Source: Planctomycetota bacterium (lineage in GTDB: Bacteria; Planctomycetota; UBA1135; JACQFD01). Taken from it: DNA of 64,000 nucleotides. Location: contig JACQFD010000021.1 in NCBI GenBank assembly GCA_016200225.1, positions 186,001 through 250,000 of the forward strand, read 5' to 3'. The first letter of the stretch is position 1. Every line of letters begins with the position of its first letter. Under the pieces are notes generated by a model. That model did no database searches. It had not been told where the DNA came from and worked only from the letters and a program-made list of their open reading frames with translations. Of this stretch, positions 61,046 through 64,000 are shown in pieces. A program made the position numbers and the translations under genes.

Positions 61046-63145
61046 ATGAGCGATATCGGAACCAAACGATTTCCGTGGCGCGCGATGTTTATCATCGCGT
61101 TTTGCTCGTTATTATTAAGAATCGGAACCAACTTATCGCGCGTCGACGAAAATTACGCGGAGGGAATTTACCGCGGAAGCGTCGCGAAAGCGCTCGCCGA
61201 CGGACTTCCGCTCTGGCCGCGGCACATCGCCGAAATTCCGCACGTCCCCGGTTCGATTTACGTCGGCTACATCGCGTGGCCGTTTTATAAACTTCTCGGC
61301 CCGACGACTTTTTCGTTAAGAATGGCAGGGACGATCTTTCATCTGGCCGCGCTCGCGGCGTTTATGCTATTATTACATAAACGCCTCGGTCCGCGCGTCG
61401 CGGTGTTCGGCGGGCTATTGTTTGCATTCGCGCCGCCGGGATTTGCAAAAATGGCCGTGCTCTCGTACGGCGATCACGTCGAAAGCCTTCCATTTATATT
61501 CTTCGCGGCGGCATACACGCTCGACTGGGTGGAGTCGCGCGAGCGACCCGCGTGGCGCGCGGCGTTTTTGGCGGGATTCGGCGTCGCGTTCGCCGTGGGA
61601 TTTCATTTACAAGCGACCGTCGGCATCGCCGCCCTCGCCGCGTTGAGCGCGCTCGTGGCGATTCCGCGATTTGTACAAATTAGGTTTTGGAAGGAACTAT
61701 TTATTGGATTCCTGCCCGGCGCGGCGCTCGGCGCGCTGCCCGCGGTTTTGATATATCAATACACGACCTGCAGCGCGCTCACGCTCTGGGGCAAGAGCCC
61801 CACCGCGCACCTCGGCGGCGAGGAGGCTTCGCTCGCGGGAATGATCGGTAAATTCGCGGGGCTCTGGCGCGACGGTTTCGCGTATTCTTTCCAATGGCCG
61901 GACCGGTGGATGGCCGATGCGGAATTGTTATTTGCGTACGCGTGCGCGGCGTATTTATTATTTCAATGGATCCGTTCGTTCGGCGCGGACGCGAAATCCG
62001 GAAGTTTGACGATCGTCCACGGCGCGCTCGCGACCGCCGGATTTTTTGTAGTGTACCCGTTGGTTTTTTCCGTCGTGTACGGAATCTCGTCGAGCAATTT
62101 CAAAGTCGAGGATTCGTTAACAAATGCGCTCGAAGTGCGCTACGCGCTGCCGGTCGTTCCAATTTTATTATTACCGATCGCGGCGGCGGCGGCGAAGTTT
62201 TTCGATTCCGGGAAAAAGGCGCTGGCTATTTGTATTCTCGCTCCAGCGCTCGCGCTCGGCATCGCGGGGTCGCTTTATACTTGGGATTTAAATATTATTC
62301 GCCGCGAACCCGCGCGCCGCGGCTGGCTCTGGGAGGAATTCGATTCGCATTTCATGGTTGCCTCGCTCGACCCGCGCGTGCGCGAGAACTTTACAATAAA
62401 TGATTACAATGCGGGCGCGAATCCGGAGGAAGCGGCGAGAATGCAGTCGTTTCTCTGGCAGCGCTCGACGGCCGCGGGCGTGATGGAAGTCATTCGTAAA
62501 TATGACAATTCGGCCGAATGGACGTGGCCGCTTCGTTATCTTCCGCCGCGCGTTCCAGTCGGCATGCCGCCCGCGGGCGACGCCGTGAAATTATTACAAT
62601 GGCTTCATACAATTCCCGCGGAATATAAAATATACGGATGCGTCGCCGCGGCCTCGGCGCTCGCGTCGGGCGAAACCTACGCGCCCGCGGCCGCCTCCGC
62701 GTTCATGGCGCGCGCCGCGAACCCGGCCGAAGGCCGCGCGCTCGCGCGAGGCTTCGGCCACGGACTCTTCGAAGTGGTGAGCGACGGCGCGCCGCGTCGC
62801 ATTCGATTTTTCGACGGAGCGAAAGCGGCGGAGCGACTCTCGGGTCTGCCGCCCGCGATCGACCGCGCGGAGGTCTGTTTCGCGATGGGTTTCCGCCTCG
62901 GAATTGTAGTTAACGAATTTTTCACGCCGGGCGACTGGCTGATCGAGCGCGTCGTCAATAATTTTCCGCCCGATCAGATCGGACCCTTCGCGCGCGGCCT
63001 CGGCGCCGGCTATCGTATGCGATTCCTCGTTCCGCCTTCGGACGATTCGGAAAGTCCCGGCGCCGCGAGATTATTAACATTACTTCCGCCCGGCGTCGCG
63101 AAGGAATTCCGCGCCGGTCTCGGCGGTTCGGAGCAGGCAAAATAA
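61046..63145 (+). CDS. Polytopic membrane protein, GT-C (GT39)-like
   Basis: A 699-residue protein with about ten transmembrane segments between residues 10 and 420, then a soluble C-terminal domain of ~270 residues with TPR-like helices. The first luminal loop SRVDENYAEGIYRG holds a D-E pair as in GT-C transferases of the PMT/ArnT type, and GDHVESLPFIFFAA resembles the second conserved loop. These use polyprenyl-phosphate sugars to glycosylate proteins or lipids. The donor and acceptor are unknown. It is not a close paralogue of 44315-46285 despite the shared architecture. Confidence 0.65.
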   Translation: MSDIGTKRFPWRAMFIIAFCSLLLRIGTNLSRVDENYAEGIYRGSVAKALADGLPLWPRHIAEIPHVPGSIYVGYIAWPFYKLLGPTTFSLRMAGTIFHLAALAAFMLLLHKRLGPRVAVFGGLLFAFAPPGFAKMAVLSYGDHVESLPFIFFAAAYTLDWVESRERPAWRAAFLAGFGVAFAVGFHLQATVGIAALAALSALVAIPRFVQIRFWKELFIGFLPGAALGALPAVLIYQYTTCSALTLWGKSPTAHLGGEEASLAGMIGKFAGLWRDGFAYSFQWPDRWMADAELLFAYACAAYLLFQWIRSFGADAKSGSLTIVHGALATAGFFVVYPLVFSVVYGISSSNFKVEDSLTNALEVRYALPVVPILLLPIAAAAAKFFDSGKKALAICILAPALALGIAGSLYTWDLNIIRREPARRGWLWEEFDSHFMVASLDPRVRENFTINDYNAGANPEEAARMQSFLWQRSTAAGVMEVIRKYDNSAEWTWPLRYLPPRVPVGMPPAGDAVKLLQWLHTIPAEYKIYGCVAAASALASGETYAPAAASAFMARAANPAEGRALARGFGHGLFEVVSDGAPRRIRFFDGAKAAERLSGLPPAIDRAEVCFAMGFRLGIVVNEFFTPGDWLIERVVNNFPPDQIGPFARGLGAGYRMRFLVPPSDDSESPGAARLLTLLPPGVAKEFRAGLGGSEQAK

Positions 63146-63178
63146 TCCGTGCATCCCGGTCGCTTATTTATAAATATA

Positions 63179-64000
63179 ATGAAAAATCAAACCAGGCCGT
63201 TCCTCCCTTCCCTTATTATTATATTATCATTTACCGGCATCGCCTGCAGCACGGTCCCGTACACCGGACGCTCGCGAATGAACATCATGGGCAAAGATAC
63301 CGAAAACCAAATGGGATTTCAGGCGTATCAAGAGGTGCTCGGCGCCGAGAAAATTGTACAATCCGGTTCGAGTGCCGAAATGGTGAAGCGTGTCGCCTCG
63401 CGCATCGCCGCGGCGGCCGATCGCGACGCGCAACAGCGCGGCGAGCCGCTCGGTTTCGACTGGCAGGTTTCGCTCATTGAATCATCGCAAGTGAACGCCT
63501 GGTGCCTGCCCGGCGGAAAAATGGGCGTGTATTCCGGAATATTATCTGTAGCAAAATCCGAAGCCGGACTCGCCGTCGTCATGGCGCACGAAGTCGGACA
63601 CGCGGTCGCGCGCCACGGAGGCGAGCGCATGACACAACAATTAGGCGCGCAGATCGCGCTCGGGCTCGCCGACCTCGGATTATCAAAAACCGATCAGACG
63701 ACGCACGACACGGTCATGGCCGCGCTCGGCACGGGATCGCAGGTCGCCGTTTTATTACCATTCAGCCGCGCGCACGAGAGCGAAGCCGATCACATCGGTA
63801 TATTACTGATGGCGGAGGCCGGTTACGATCCGCGCGAGGCGCCGAAACTGTGGGAGCGAATGGTACAATTGGGCGGCGATCAACCGCCGGCGCTGCTCTC
63901 GACGCACCCGTCGCACGAAACGCGTATACAGCAATTAAACGGGTGGGTTCCCGAGGCAATGAAAGTTTATAATCCAAACTCGACGGCGTCGGCGACGGTG
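63179..64000 (+). CDS. M48-family metalloprotease lipoprotein (partial, runs off the window)
   Basis: The frame is open from ATG 63179 to the last base (274 codons). It begins with a lipoprotein signal (LIIILSFTGIAC, Cys23) and the phrase CSTVPYTGRSRMNIMG common to periplasmic M48 peptidases of the LoiP/BepA type. The zinc motif is HEVGH (137-141), with the third ligand in HESEADHIGILLM; the phrase LSTHPSHETRIQQL follows as in M48B/C proteins. Such proteases degrade misassembled outer-membrane or periplasmic proteins. It starts 33 bp after the GT-C-like gene. Confidence 0.9.
   Translation, partial: MKNQTRPFLPSLIIILSFTGIACSTVPYTGRSRMNIMGKDTENQMGFQAYQEVLGAEKIVQSGSSAEMVKRVASRIAAAADRDAQQRGEPLGFDWQVSLIESSQVNAWCLPGGKMGVYSGILSVAKSEAGLAVVMAHEVGHAVARHGGERMTQQLGAQIALGLADLGLSKTDQTTHDTVMAALGTGSQVAVLLPFSRAHESEADHIGILLMAEAGYDPREAPKLWERMVQLGGDQPPALLSTHPSHETRIQQLNGWVPEAMKVYNPNSTASATV

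Overview
The window is a high-GC chromosomal segment (GC-rich by eye, with some clearly lower-GC genes) from a free-living bacterium with a very large secretome. The mix of very long signal-peptide proteins built from SBBP, VCBS/FG-GAP, WD40 and carboxypeptidase-regulatory-like repeats, plus a PcRGLX/YetA-type lyase homologue and Peptidase-MA-like metalloproteins, points to an uncultured Planctomycetota or similar lineage. That placement is an inference; no marker gene here fixes it. I saw no rRNA, tRNA, CRISPR array or insertion sequence.

Layout. 1-0.8 kb: a Phd/VapC toxin-antitoxin pair with a near-consensus promoter whose start point coincides with the antitoxin ATG. 0.9-5.3 kb: sugar-phosphate isomerase, gluzincin metalloprotease, a 626-bp gap with an 11-bp-phased DnaA-box-like cluster, and an HD-GYP response regulator. 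5.4-9.7 kb (minus): FAD-dependent geranylgeranyl-reductase-like enzyme, a lipoprotein, a degenerate Peptidase-MA-like protein, and an O6-methylguanine-DNA methyltransferase homologue with Thr at the catalytic Cys position. 9.8-19.1 kb: PcRGLX-like lyase, then a lower-GC pair (galactose-oxidase-like and SBBP protein) flanked by two copies of the 5' end of ygfZ, only the second of which is intact. 19.1-26.9 kb: two VCBS proteins, an S10 carboxypeptidase, a C-terminal beta-sandwich protein and a YjbR protein. 26.9-36.4 kb: tandem carboxypeptidase-regulatory-like giants, a Fic protein and a large lipoprotein. 36.5-44.2 kb (minus): M28 peptidase, a methyltransferase with a disordered Gly/Tyr/Arg tail, SGNH hydrolase, radical SAM/SPASM enzyme, DUF1801 protein, and a two-domain thioredoxin gene interrupted by an in-frame UGA exactly at the first redox-active Cys position. 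44.3-64 kb: a GT-C-like membrane protein, three SBBP proteins, a 14-blade WD40 protein, another carboxypeptidase-regulatory-like giant, GpmI, a cyclodeaminase-family protein, a second GT-C-like protein and the start of an M48 lipoprotein protease.

The most interesting signals are: (1) the candidate selenocysteine UGA (Sec-Gly-Trp-Cys) in the thioredoxin gene at 43193-44236; (2) a ~130-residue C-terminal module beginning G-x-GTPGC and ending at the stop in I-x-I/V-Q, shared by six otherwise different secreted propeller proteins, which looks like a common surface or export module; (3) the ygfZ 5' duplication bracketing a 5-kb cassette, with a G12 tract at its left edge.
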